From the NCBI GenBank assembly GCA_021807965.1, contig JAKBCI010000060.1, positions 1 through 8,234 on the forward strand: a stretch of 8,234 nucleotides of DNA, in the 5' to 3' direction. The notes beneath the pieces were generated by a model. That model did not search any database. It saw nothing but the letters and a program-made list of their open reading frames with translations, and was not told where the DNA came from. Shown here one piece after another: positions 1 through 5,768 of the stretch (position 1 is its first letter; the number at the start of each line of letters is the position of its first letter). This stretch comes from Actinomycetes bacterium. Lineage in GTDB: Bacteria; Actinomycetota; Acidimicrobiia; Acidimicrobiales; RAAP-2. The translations under genes and the position numbers were made by a program.

Positions 1-139
1 CCATGCTGGGAAGTCAGTTCCGAAAGGAACTGCAACGACCTCGCAGTCTCGTTCAAGCACTGCTACCCATCGTAGCGATCACCATGCGCACGCGAATCAT
101 GATGAACGCTCGCGTCGCCGACGCCCACGTCACCACGTT

Positions 140-2158
140 GTGACGCCGACTACGCCGATCCACGTTAAGAACGAACACCCAACAAAGTTGCCGAGACCAA
201 CGCACGAAACGTCGCCGACCTCTACAACGCCGACGACCACGTCGCCGACAACCACGTCGCCGACAACCACGTCGCCGACAACCACGTCGCCGACAACCAC
301 GTCGCCGACGACCACGTCGAACGTTCAACCTCACGGAGTCGAAGGTTCATCGTCTCCGTTCACTATCGCGTCGCAGAGCATGGTCGCCTTGCACACGGGA
401 CTGGTAGTTGGTCGGTCATTCGCTGACCGAACCGTGACCGTGAGCGTTGGTGCCCTGGGGCGCGCGTTGACATTGGTGGTCAGCGTTCACTCGACGGCAC
501 AGCAGCTGTTGACAGACCATGTCGGCCCAGCGGGTGTGTCGGGTCTTTCAACGCACCTGCCCACGTACCTGCCTGCGGGCGTTCACGTCATTGAAGCCAG
601 TGCGTCTAGTTCGGGAAACGACTACGTTGAAGCGCTGCCTTTTTCGATTAACTCGCAGGGTATCGTCACCGCCTTAGGCCCTTCGTCGCTTCTAGCGCCC
701 GGCCAGCCCGTCAACGACGCCTCAATGGCGCTGTCTTTAGCTACGAATCTTCCTGCGTATTCGCCAGCGGCACATCCGCTCGAGTCGGCAGGCGTCGTCG
801 TTACCGGCGCTGCCCTCTTGTCACTAGTGGCGATCGGCTCGGCGGCCGGGATGACGCTCGGAACAGGCGCTGGCGCTGGCGCCGGAGCTGGCGCGGGTTC
901 AGGTTCGATTTCACTGGGCAGGAGCGGCTCGCGACGCGAGGGTCGCGAATTGGCAGACGACGCAATCGAAGGACTCGAGTTGATGGTGCTCGAGCGGGTT
1001 GGCGAGGACCGCGAAGCGTGGGGCGACAAAAGCTGGACCTGGCGATTACCCGGAACGGCCAACGTTGATCGATTCTTCGTGCGGCTGGCGTCTCGGCTCG
1101 CCCGGATGTCGGCGGCAATACCGCGCGTCACGCTCGACGGCACGTGGGCCCGAGCGATCTTTGGGAGTGGATCGGTGGCACTCGTGCTCGCTGGGGCCCT
1201 CACGGGCGTAGTTGGCGCAGCGACCGCTTCGTGGTCACCGCTCATCCCGTCGTTTGGCGTTCTACTGGCCTTGCTCGTGATTTCTGCTCTCGACACACTG
1301 GCGGCCGTGGCCGGATGGTTGGTACTCGTGGTCGCGGCGTTGGCGTTCGGTCGCGGCGTCGATCTCATGGGACTTCGCACGGCGATCGGCCTGGTGATTA
1401 CCGTGGTGGCGACCACGACCCTGGCCCAGGTGGTTCGACCACTGCGTCGCTTTCTACTCGATTCGTCAACTGAGCGGTTCGAACGTGTCATTGATTACTC
1501 GCTGGTGCCGTTCGCCGTAGCCATTGGCGTCGGCGCCGCACTACGAGGACTCAATGGCTTGAGTGGACTCGAGATCACGAACGCAGCGCAAATCGACCTC
1601 GCACGGTGGATCGTGGCAGGCGTCATCATCGTGCGCTTGGGGCTCGAGGACATCGCCACGCACCTCTACCCGCGTCGGATGATGGCAGTGCATCCAGAAC
1701 ACCTGGACGAGCTCAGCGTGCGCGCCACGATCACGGCAATCGCCATTCGGACCGTCATCTTCTTTCTCATTGCCGTTCCGTATATCGGTTTCGGGGCCAC
1801 CAGCCTGGTCGGTGCGGCGCTCGTTGTGGTGCCCCAAGTCACGCGTCTCTACGATGAACGACTACCCGACATAGGCTGGATCGATCGTTGGCTACCGAGG
1901 GGCTTCACGCTGTTTGCGCTGACGCTCGTTATCGGCCAGGTCTTATCCACGCTGCTGGTCGGTGTTCCGGGTACCCCAGCCGCGTTGCGCGGCGCGTTCA
2001 TATGGATCATTCTGCCGAGCGTCGTCTTCAAGGTCCTTGACTCGCTGGCGAAGCATCCCGTCGCACCGTGGAGCCGAGGTGTTCGCCTCGCGGTTGGAGC
2101 TCCACTAGCGCTCGTCGCGATTCTTGTTGGCACGGGCGCGATCGTTGTAGTTCACTGA
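140..2158 (+). CDS. Multi-pass membrane protein with Thr-rich stalk and Ig-like extracellular region (unknown function)
   Basis: I do not recognise a family. From the GTG at 140 the 672-aa product reads: a Thr/Ser/Pro stalk with TTTSP repeats (about 24-60); a beta-rich region (about 70-205) whose pattern around 146-170 (PAGVHVIEASASSSGNDY) resembles bacterial Ig-like repeats; a first membrane helix (about 217-240); a Gly-Ala linker (241-255); a charged, probably cytoplasmic stretch (about 256-340); then some ten hydrophobic helices to the C-terminus (about 345-670). No catalytic motif is visible. An Ig-like, stalked N-terminus should be outside the cell, yet no signal peptide follows the GTG. 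The frame is open upstream to the window edge (Ser/His/Arg-rich), so the gene may start outside the window. In favour of 140, it forms a GTGA overlap with the stop of another frame; no Shine-Dalgarno is seen. The gene converges on the sortase gene. The coding call is confident; start and function are not. Confidence 0.85.
   Translation: MTPTTPIHVKNEHPTKLPRPTHETSPTSTTPTTTSPTTTSPTTTSPTTTSPTTTSPTTTSNVQPHGVEGSSSPFTIASQSMVALHTGLVVGRSFADRTVTVSVGALGRALTLVVSVHSTAQQLLTDHVGPAGVSGLSTHLPTYLPAGVHVIEASASSSGNDYVEALPFSINSQGIVTALGPSSLLAPGQPVNDASMALSLATNLPAYSPAAHPLESAGVVVTGAALLSLVAIGSAAGMTLGTGAGAGAGAGAGSGSISLGRSGSRREGRELADDAIEGLELMVLERVGEDREAWGDKSWTWRLPGTANVDRFFVRLASRLARMSAAIPRVTLDGTWARAIFGSGSVALVLAGALTGVVGAATASWSPLIPSFGVLLALLVISALDTLAAVAGWLVLVVAALAFGRGVDLMGLRTAIGLVITVVATTTLAQVVRPLRRFLLDSSTERFERVIDYSLVPFAVAIGVGAALRGLNGLSGLEITNAAQIDLARWIVAGVIIVRLGLEDIATHLYPRRMMAVHPEHLDELSVRATITAIAIRTVIFFLIAVPYIGFGATSLVGAALVVVPQVTRLYDERLPDIGWIDRWLPRGFTLFALTLVIGQVLSTLLVGVPGTPAALRGAFIWIILPSVVFKVLDSLAKHPVAPWSRGVRLAVGAPLALVAILVGTGAIVVVH
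211..315 (+). repeat. 15-bp tandem repeat encoding TTTSP stalk
   Basis: Seven tandem 15-bp units lie here. The four units at 241-300 are identical (gtcgccgacaaccac), 301-315 differs by one base, and the first two (211-240) are degenerate. The unit length is a multiple of three, so gain or loss of units changes stalk length without breaking the frame. The near identity of the central units points to recent expansion by slippage or recombination. The encoded T/S/P stalk is typical of extracellular spacers. Confidence 0.9.
860..904 (+). repeat. Gly-Ala dipeptide linker repeat
   Basis: Imperfect 6-bp ggcgct-like units encode alternating Gly-Ala (residues about 241-255) directly after the first membrane helix of the large membrane protein, then Gly-Ser. 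It is probably a flexible linker between that helix and the charged cytoplasmic stretch. Confidence 0.7.
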
Positions 2159-2442
2159 TGCGGTGTGGTTCCTGCGTTGGCCCGTGCACCGGCGAAGCAC
2201 CGATCGCCATAACTGCCACCTTGGTAGGGTCCGCGCCGACCGATGATCAGACGTTCACGTCGGTCCTCGCTACTCAATCGGCTGACGAGGCATCAAGTAG
2301 CGCCTTGGGCATTCGACACGCTGCGCCGTCCGAAGCGCGAAAGTGTTGAGCCGGTACGTACGAGATGAATAGAGGGTCGTTGCGGTAGTGCTCGAACTGG
2401 AGATCGCGGCGAGAGGGGCCCAAGCAGTCCGTTGCCGAGCTC
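2159..2442. other. Convergent intergenic region, no gene seen
   Basis: These 284 bp separate the 3' ends of the plus-strand membrane protein gene and the minus-strand sortase gene. I see no convincing ORF or RNA gene. The best hairpin is gaccga (2238-2243) pairing with tcggtc (2260-2265), extendable by a G-U and a G-C pair. It has a large loop and no T tract, so a bidirectional terminator is only a possibility. Confidence 0.5.
2238..2265. terminator. Weak hairpin, possible shared terminator
   Basis: A 6-bp perfect stem (gaccga/tcggtc), 8 bp when a wobble pair and one more G-C are counted, lies between two convergent genes. The loop is about 12 nt and no U-run follows on either strand, so this is not a canonical intrinsic terminator. 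Position is the main argument. Confidence 0.2.
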
Positions 2443-3099
2443 CTAGAGCGAGGCGCGTGGAGAAATAAGCGTGCTAAATACCACGATGTTCGATTCGTAG
2501 CTGCCGGTCGCGTGGTTGAAGGTTCCGCCACACGTAACGAGTTGCCGGGAGCGTTGACCGTGCGAACCGTACACGAGCTGATCCGGAAAGTGTGATTTGG
2601 CAAACTGCATCACGCGAGCGACGCGAAAGTGCAAGGTGAGGGCCTCAGCGGCCGTCACCTCAATAATCTGGCCAGCTTTGAGATCCTTGAGTCGAAAAAA
2701 AATGCCGGGTCCCAGGTAGGCGTCAACGTGGCCAAGAATCACCGCCGAGCCAAGTTGACCAGGCGGTGGCCCGTGAACGTACCAACCCACGACGCTCACG
2801 CTGGTGGGAACCATAACCTGACCGTTTGGCTCGAGTCCCAACCGTCCGATGGCGACGCGGATTCCCAGCGACGGTATGGTGAGCCATTCAGGCAGGGAAA
2901 TACGAATCTTCGGGACAACGCTGACAACTGAGCCCGGTCCGATGCGTGCGGTCGATAAGACGAGGGAATTCGGATCTCGTGTCGGAAGAGCGTTCACCGT
3001 AGCCACCACGCCAACGGCAATGGCGGCTACCGTCGCACTCCACCAGAGTCGCTCAGCTCGTGAACGACTCTGGTGGACGCGTGGATTGCTCCGAGACAC
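2443..3099 (-). CDS. Class F-type sortase
   Basis: Membrane-anchored transpeptidase predicted to cleave the sorting signal of exported proteins and attach them covalently to the cell surface. From the GTG at 3099 the product has 218 aa: a basic N-terminus, a signal-anchor helix (about 19-38), then a compact sortase domain (about 74-211). Visible landmarks are PSLGI, a GWYVHGPPPGQLGSAVILGHVD block with catalytic His about 114, FFRLKDLKAG, and LVTCGGTF with catalytic Cys about 190, followed by SYESNIVVF. The pattern fits the actinobacterial class F-like group. I see no Arg in the usual place after the Cys; the only later Arg is near the C-terminus. The GTG lies 4 nt after the stop of the DUF3494 gene, so translational coupling is likely. 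The AGGGA before it is very close to the start. A TTG at 3171 is possible but would overlap the neighbour by 68 nt. The substrate is probably the neighbour's APKTG signal. Confidence 0.9.
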   Translation of the reverse strand: MSRSNPRVHQSRSRAERLWWSATVAAIAVGVVATVNALPTRDPNSLVLSTARIGPGSVVSVVPKIRISLPEWLTIPSLGIRVAIGRLGLEPNGQVMVPTSVSVVGWYVHGPPPGQLGSAVILGHVDAYLGPGIFFRLKDLKAGQIIEVTAAEALTLHFRVARVMQFAKSHFPDQLVYGSHGQRSRQLVTCGGTFNHATGSYESNIVVFSTLISPRASL

Positions 3100-3103
3100 T
3101 CCC

Positions 3104-4108
3104 TTACCGGCGGCGACTACGCAGCGCAGCGGTACCAGCAAGTACCGCGAGGAAAAACGCGCCAATCCCAATCAGTAGCGGCATCGGTGAACTTGGACCG
3201 GCGGCACCACCAAAGCCCGTTTTCGGCGCACCCAGGGGAACGTGTGGTGTCGTGGTCGTCGTGACCGGTGTGGTCGTCGTTGTCACCACTGGGGTGGTGG
3301 TCGTCGTGACTGGTGTGGTGGTGGTCGTCGTGACTGGTGTGGTGGTGGTCGTGACTGGTGTGGTGGTGGTCGTCGTGACTGGTGTGGTGGTGGTCGTCGT
3401 GACTGGTGTGGTGGTGGTCGTCGTTGTAGCAGTCGAGCAGGTCGGAACCGCGACTTGGTTGTCATCGAGTGTTACTGCGCCGGTCTGGGCCAAGACTCGT
3501 CCGCTCACGGTCGCTCCGGTATCCAAGGTTGCCGTGGTAAGCGCCAGAATCGTTCCAGCGAACGATGTCGACGTGCCAAGCGTGGCGGAAGATCCGACCT
3601 GCCAGAAGACGTTACAAGCCTGCGCGCCATTAATCAGCACCACTGAACTACTCGTCGCGGTGGTGAGGGTGGAACCGGCCTGAAAAATAAAGACCGCCGA
3701 GGCATTGCCTCCCGCGTTGAGCGTGACCGCCCCGGTCAATGACAGGGATGTGGCGGCACTGTAGACGCCAGGAGTGAGAATCAGTCCGCCGAGACTCACA
3801 TTGGCGACCGTGGCCGTTGGCGGAGCACCGGCGACCGACAAGTACGCGGCCGTCGCTGAGGTCTGCGCGGCTTGGGACTGTGTGTTAGCGAGGTTGGTTG
3901 CCCCTGACACCGTCCCAGGCGGAAATCCAGTCAGGGACGTTCCGGGCGCTATCCCAACATCGCCGGTGATTAGGGTCGGGCCCGTATTGGTAAGTGTCGA
4001 GCCGGCCAGCACTGCGTACGTCGAGGCCGATCCTAGAGTTGGCGTTGTGGCGGCCGAGGCTAAAACTCCCCCGAAACCGGCAATTAACAGTGCACTGACG
4101 CTAACCAC
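3104..4108 (-). CDS. DUF3494 (ice-binding-like) surface protein with sortase signal
   Basis: Predicted exported adhesin or ice-binding-like protein. From the GTG at 4108 (334 aa): a hydrophobic signal segment ending around ASAA (residue 20); a DUF3494 domain (about 22-224) recognisable from the YAVLAGSTLTNTGPT opening, ITGDVGIAPGTSLTGFPPG, GAVTLNAGGNASAVFIFQAG and ACNVFWQVGSSATLGTSTSF; a Thr-Pro-Val stalk (about 225-290); and a sorting signal of APKTG (294-298), hydrophobic helix (about 309-329) and RSRRR tail. This is the layout of a sortase substrate, and the sortase gene follows after 4 nt. The start is doubtful: codons upstream of the GTG encode the missing basic n-region (RILLRRRTFGS) of a normal signal peptide but contain no ATG, GTG or TTG before an amber codon at 4171-4169. 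Beyond it, the same frame runs to an ATG at 4228 with a good Shine-Dalgarno. Ice binding is not certain, since DUF3494 also occurs in other surface proteins. Confidence 0.9.
   Translation of the reverse strand: MVSVSALLIAGFGGVLASAATTPTLGSASTYAVLAGSTLTNTGPTLITGDVGIAPGTSLTGFPPGTVSGATNLANTQSQAAQTSATAAYLSVAGAPPTATVANVSLGGLILTPGVYSAATSLSLTGAVTLNAGGNASAVFIFQAGSTLTTATSSSVVLINGAQACNVFWQVGSSATLGTSTSFAGTILALTTATLDTGATVSGRVLAQTGAVTLDDNQVAVPTCSTATTTTTTTPVTTTTTTPVTTTTTTPVTTTTTPVTTTTTTPVTTTTTPVVTTTTTPVTTTTTPHVPLGAPKTGFGGAAGPSSPMPLLIGIGAFFLAVLAGTAALRSRRR
3239..3436 (-). repeat. Thr-Pro-Val stalk repeat (21/24-bp units)
   Basis: About eight tandem units encode five to seven Thr followed by Pro-Val, linking the DUF3494 domain to the sorting signal. 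Unit lengths alternate mainly between 21 and 24 bp (five or six Thr), as expected from codon-level slippage, and the frame is always kept. On the plus strand it reads as repeated gtcgtcgtgactggtgtggt. It is probably a wall-spanning spacer that may be glycosylated. Confidence 0.9.
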
Positions 4109-4168
4109 ACTGAGCGCCGCGAGCGAGCCGAACGTACGCCGGCGTAGGAGTATTCGCCCGACGGTCGT

Positions 4169-4228
4169 CTAGTCGACAGCGCGCTGTCCGAAACTAGCGG
4201 TTGGCGATCGGTGACTGGCTCTCATCAT
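4169..4228 (-). other. Leader ORF or amber-interrupted 5' end of the DUF3494 gene
   Basis: On the minus strand AGGGAG (4237-4232) precedes tandem ATG codons at 4228 and 4225 with spacings of 3 and 6 nt. Translation gives 19 residues (MMRASHRSPTASFGQRAVD), then TAG at 4171-4169. The frame is exactly that of the DUF3494 gene and continues, without another stop, through the RRR-containing signal-peptide n-region. It is either a nonsense mutation in the true N-terminus, a suppressed stop, a sequencing error or a short regulatory leader. Confidence 0.6.
4175..4188. promoter_or_regulatory. Perfect 14-bp palindrome upstream of the DUF3494 signal peptide
   Basis: gacagcgcgctgtc is a perfect inverted repeat with no spacer, lying 3 nt from the amber codon and inside the leader ORF. 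It could be an operator for a dimeric repressor. It is less likely an RNA hairpin, as it has no loop. No regulator gene is present in the window. Confidence 0.3.
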
Positions 4229-4291
4229 GAACTCCCTCATCATCGCTTGTGGTTGCACTGGTTCAGTGCCCTAAACGATGCTTTGATCGCG

Positions 4292-4318
4292 AGCATAACC
4301 GTGGCCGCATGTCTTCAA
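4292..4318 (-). promoter_or_regulatory. Possible promoter for the DUF3494-sortase operon
   Basis: On the minus strand TTGAAG (4318-4313) and TATGCT (4297-4292) resemble -35 and -10 elements, with a short 15-bp spacer, about 64 nt upstream of the ATG at 4228. This is a sequence match only; the spacer is suboptimal. Confidence 0.2.
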
Positions 4319-4425
4319 TCGGTAAATGTGAATTCTGACGTTGTACGCGAGCGAAATAACTGTATTAACGTCCTTGTCACCAGCGAGTATGACAACTTCC
4401 TGTGAATAGTCGTTCGACGAGACAT

Positions 4426-4444
4426 GCTCTCATTTACGGAGAGC
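4426..4444 (-). terminator. Hairpin downstream of the permease gene
   Basis: gctctc (4426-4431) and gagagc (4439-4444) form a 6-bp perfect stem with a 7-nt loop, 13 bp beyond the permease stop on the minus strand. No T tract follows, so it may be a weak terminator or a 3' end stabiliser. Confidence 0.3.
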
Positions 4445-4456
4445 CGTGCGAGACAA

Positions 4457-4857
4457 TTAGGTGTGAACACTCGCGTCGCGGAGTTGCTCGTGGTGATCGA
4501 CTTGACCCTGCTCGCGTTCGAGAAGTTCTGCGTCCTCGGCGAGTTCAATGAGCACGAGCAGATCGTCGGCGTGTGGGGATGTTCGTATCAGCTCGTTAAG
4601 CTTTAGTTGCAAGGCGATCTGCTGACGACTCTGCGTGTGCTGAATCGCGAACAGCATGACCAGCGTGAATGATTCGGCGATCGTTGAAAAGCCACCTGCC
4701 ATCGGCTCGTGAAGCCATAAATGCTAAGCGTTGTGATGAAGGCAACCATCACGATTGCCACCGCCGCGGCGACACCGGAGCGTGATGTGAACGCCCCAAC
4801 ACGCTGCAACAGTCGACTCATCCATCGGGCAACGACGTGTGCCCATCGTGACCTCAT
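4457..4857 (-). pseudogene. Low-affinity iron permease family protein, split by a -1 frameshift
   Basis: Small inner-membrane protein of the bacterial low-affinity iron (Fe/Cu) permease family; the transport role is inferred from the family name and is poorly established. The N-terminal half reads in one frame from the ATG at 4857 (helix about 28-49, then IYGFTSRWQVAF). The C-terminal half reads in another frame: STIAESFTLVMLFAIQHTQSR, then the conserved LQLKLNELIRTS and an acidic, Glu/Leu-rich end. Joining them at the TTTT run (minus strand 4690-4687) by stepping back one base gives a continuous 133-aa protein, with the spacing from the conserved Trp to QxTQ as I recall it for the family. 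A premature stop would otherwise follow. It may be a real pseudogene, a sequencing error in a homopolymer, or programmed slippage. An alternative start is the ATG at 4821. The ATG at 4857 is only 17 bp from the divergent small ORF. Confidence 0.8.
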
Positions 4858-4860
4858 CTC

Positions 4861-4866
4861 TATAAC
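4861..4866 (+). promoter_or_regulatory. -10-like TATAAC for a leaderless small gene
   Basis: TATAAC ends 8 nt before the ATG at 4875, the distance expected when transcription starts at or next to the start codon, as in leaderless actinobacterial genes. No good -35 is visible. The site lies in the narrow divergent gap with the permease gene, so the two promoters would overlap. Confidence 0.35.
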
Positions 4867-4874
4867 AGTCGTTT

Positions 4875-5015
4875 ATGAATCAAGACGCCGAGCCGTTGCT
4901 CCACTGGCGAGTAGACGGAATTCTGATTGGCGACGTTGCATTAGTGACCCGCCTGATCGAGTGTACTGACTTTGAAAGTGAGTCGATCGCGACGTTGTTA
5001 CAGAGTGCAAAATGA
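4875..5015 (+). CDS. Small protein of unknown function (46 aa)
   Basis: ATG at 4875 to TGA at 5013-5015. I do not recognise the product. It begins MNQDAEPLLHWRVDGILIGD and ends ESESIATLLQSAK: a mixed, acidic, largely soluble sequence with a predicted beta-turn-helix feel (WRVDGILIGDVALVTRLIE) and one Cys at 30. Its composition is protein-like, without the Arg/Ser bias of the shadow ORFs around it. There is no signal peptide and no clear membrane helix. No Shine-Dalgarno precedes it, but a -10-like TATAAC sits where a leaderless transcript would need it. It is divergent from the low-affinity iron permease gene, with 17 bp between the ATG codons, so the two could share control. It could instead be the remnant of a longer gene or a chance ORF. 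Confidence 0.5.
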   Translation: MNQDAEPLLHWRVDGILIGDVALVTRLIECTDFESESIATLLQSAK

Positions 5016-5768
5016 AAGCGACATTGTAACGGTATTGTTAGACACTGGCGACGGGAAACGTTCTAGTACGTAATAAATTGCAGCACGCGTCGTTCGCTGG
5101 CGTTAGGTTTCGTTCGCGACGTCCACGGGATCGACCTCCAGAGTCGCGTGACCGTCCGGTGTCGTTCAAGACATACGACGCTGCGCGACAAAGATGGGTG
5201 GTGTCCAAGTACGCACGATGGGTAACGCTCGCGATCACTTGTCCCAAACATCGCTCGCATGGTGCACGAGGGCTTCTCGCGCTCACCCGACCCCACGTTC
5301 GATTAGTGCACGCTATTCGTCGGAAGGCCGTGTCCGTGGTATCGCGCGCGTGGGATCTCGCACGTGGAGACACGACCGACGTGCGGCGCGACAACGTCCG
5401 AGGCGCGTGTCGAAACAAGTACTTGCGTCTTCAAGCGATTTCGGCGCGTCCGAACTCCTACGCCACCTAGTGCGCGTTGTGCATTGATCGACATTTCGCT
5501 AGCCCGGGTACGATGGAGCAGTGAGGAATCGTTCCTTGCGCTGCGAGACGCCAAGTTCGGGCGGACGGTCACGGCGATTGTCTCTCCTACGGGCACGACG
5601 CCTCTTCAACGATTGGCGTGACATGCGGTCAGTACCGTTTCTCGTGATCTCACCATCGAGTGATTGGCTTCAGGGTCGCGATGGTGCGCTGGCCTCGTCG
5701 TCGCGTGCCACGTTCACGAGCCGTCGAACCGGTGGCGGCGGTAGTCGCGCAATGTTCGGTGACGGACG
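5016..5768. other. Long stretch without a convincing gene
   Basis: About 750 bp between the 46-aa ORF and the glycosyltransferase operon. ORFs exist in several frames on both strands, but their products are Arg/Ser/Thr-rich, overlap each other and resemble no family I know. I checked by eye for tRNA T-arms, RNase P and tmRNA signatures and saw none. CG-rich words (gcgacg, cgtcg, gcgcg) recur throughout. It may hold an unrecognised RNA, a decayed gene, or long 5' regulatory sequence for the operon. The most protein-like piece is frame 5484-5621. Confidence 0.5.
5484..5514 (+). promoter_or_regulatory. Possible promoter upstream of the glycosyltransferase operon
   Basis: TTGATC (5484-5489) and TACGAT (5509-5514) resemble -35 and -10 elements with a long 19-bp spacer. 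Transcription would start near 5521, about 250 nt before the first glycosyltransferase codon. This is sequence match only. Confidence 0.2.

Noticed and set aside
1..75. C-terminal tail of an upstream gene in frame 1 (PCWEVSSERNCNDLAVSF...)
   Set aside because: Third-position GC is high, but 24 codons match nothing I recognise and two other frames are also open here; not enough to call.
53..334. Minus-strand ORF with CRRRG repeats
   Set aside because: It is the antisense reading of the TTTSP repeat; the extreme Arg/Gly/Cys composition comes from the 15-bp unit.
622..1491. 289-aa minus-strand ORF
   Set aside because: Ser/Thr/Arg/Pro-rich shadow of the membrane protein gene, with no recognisable motif.
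3239..3436. CRISPR-like regular repeats
   Set aside because: Units are contiguous without unique spacers and encode an in-frame Thr-Pro-Val stalk.
3060..3683. Plus-strand ORF rich in Val (VVVVVTG repeats)
   Set aside because: Antisense of the Thr-Pro stalk of the DUF3494 gene, which has clear domains on the minus strand.
4211..4405. 64-aa plus-strand ORF upstream of the DUF3494 operon
   Set aside because: No Shine-Dalgarno or recognisable motif; it overlaps the leader and likely promoter of the minus-strand operon.
5038..5418. 126-aa minus-strand ORF in the gene-poor stretch
   Set aside because: Arg/Ser/Thr/Cys-rich, overlaps several similar ORFs on both strands and resembles no protein; typical of non-coding GC-rich DNA.
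5078..5470. 130-aa plus-strand ORF in the gene-poor stretch
   Set aside because: Very Arg-rich with no domain pattern or start signal; probably chance.
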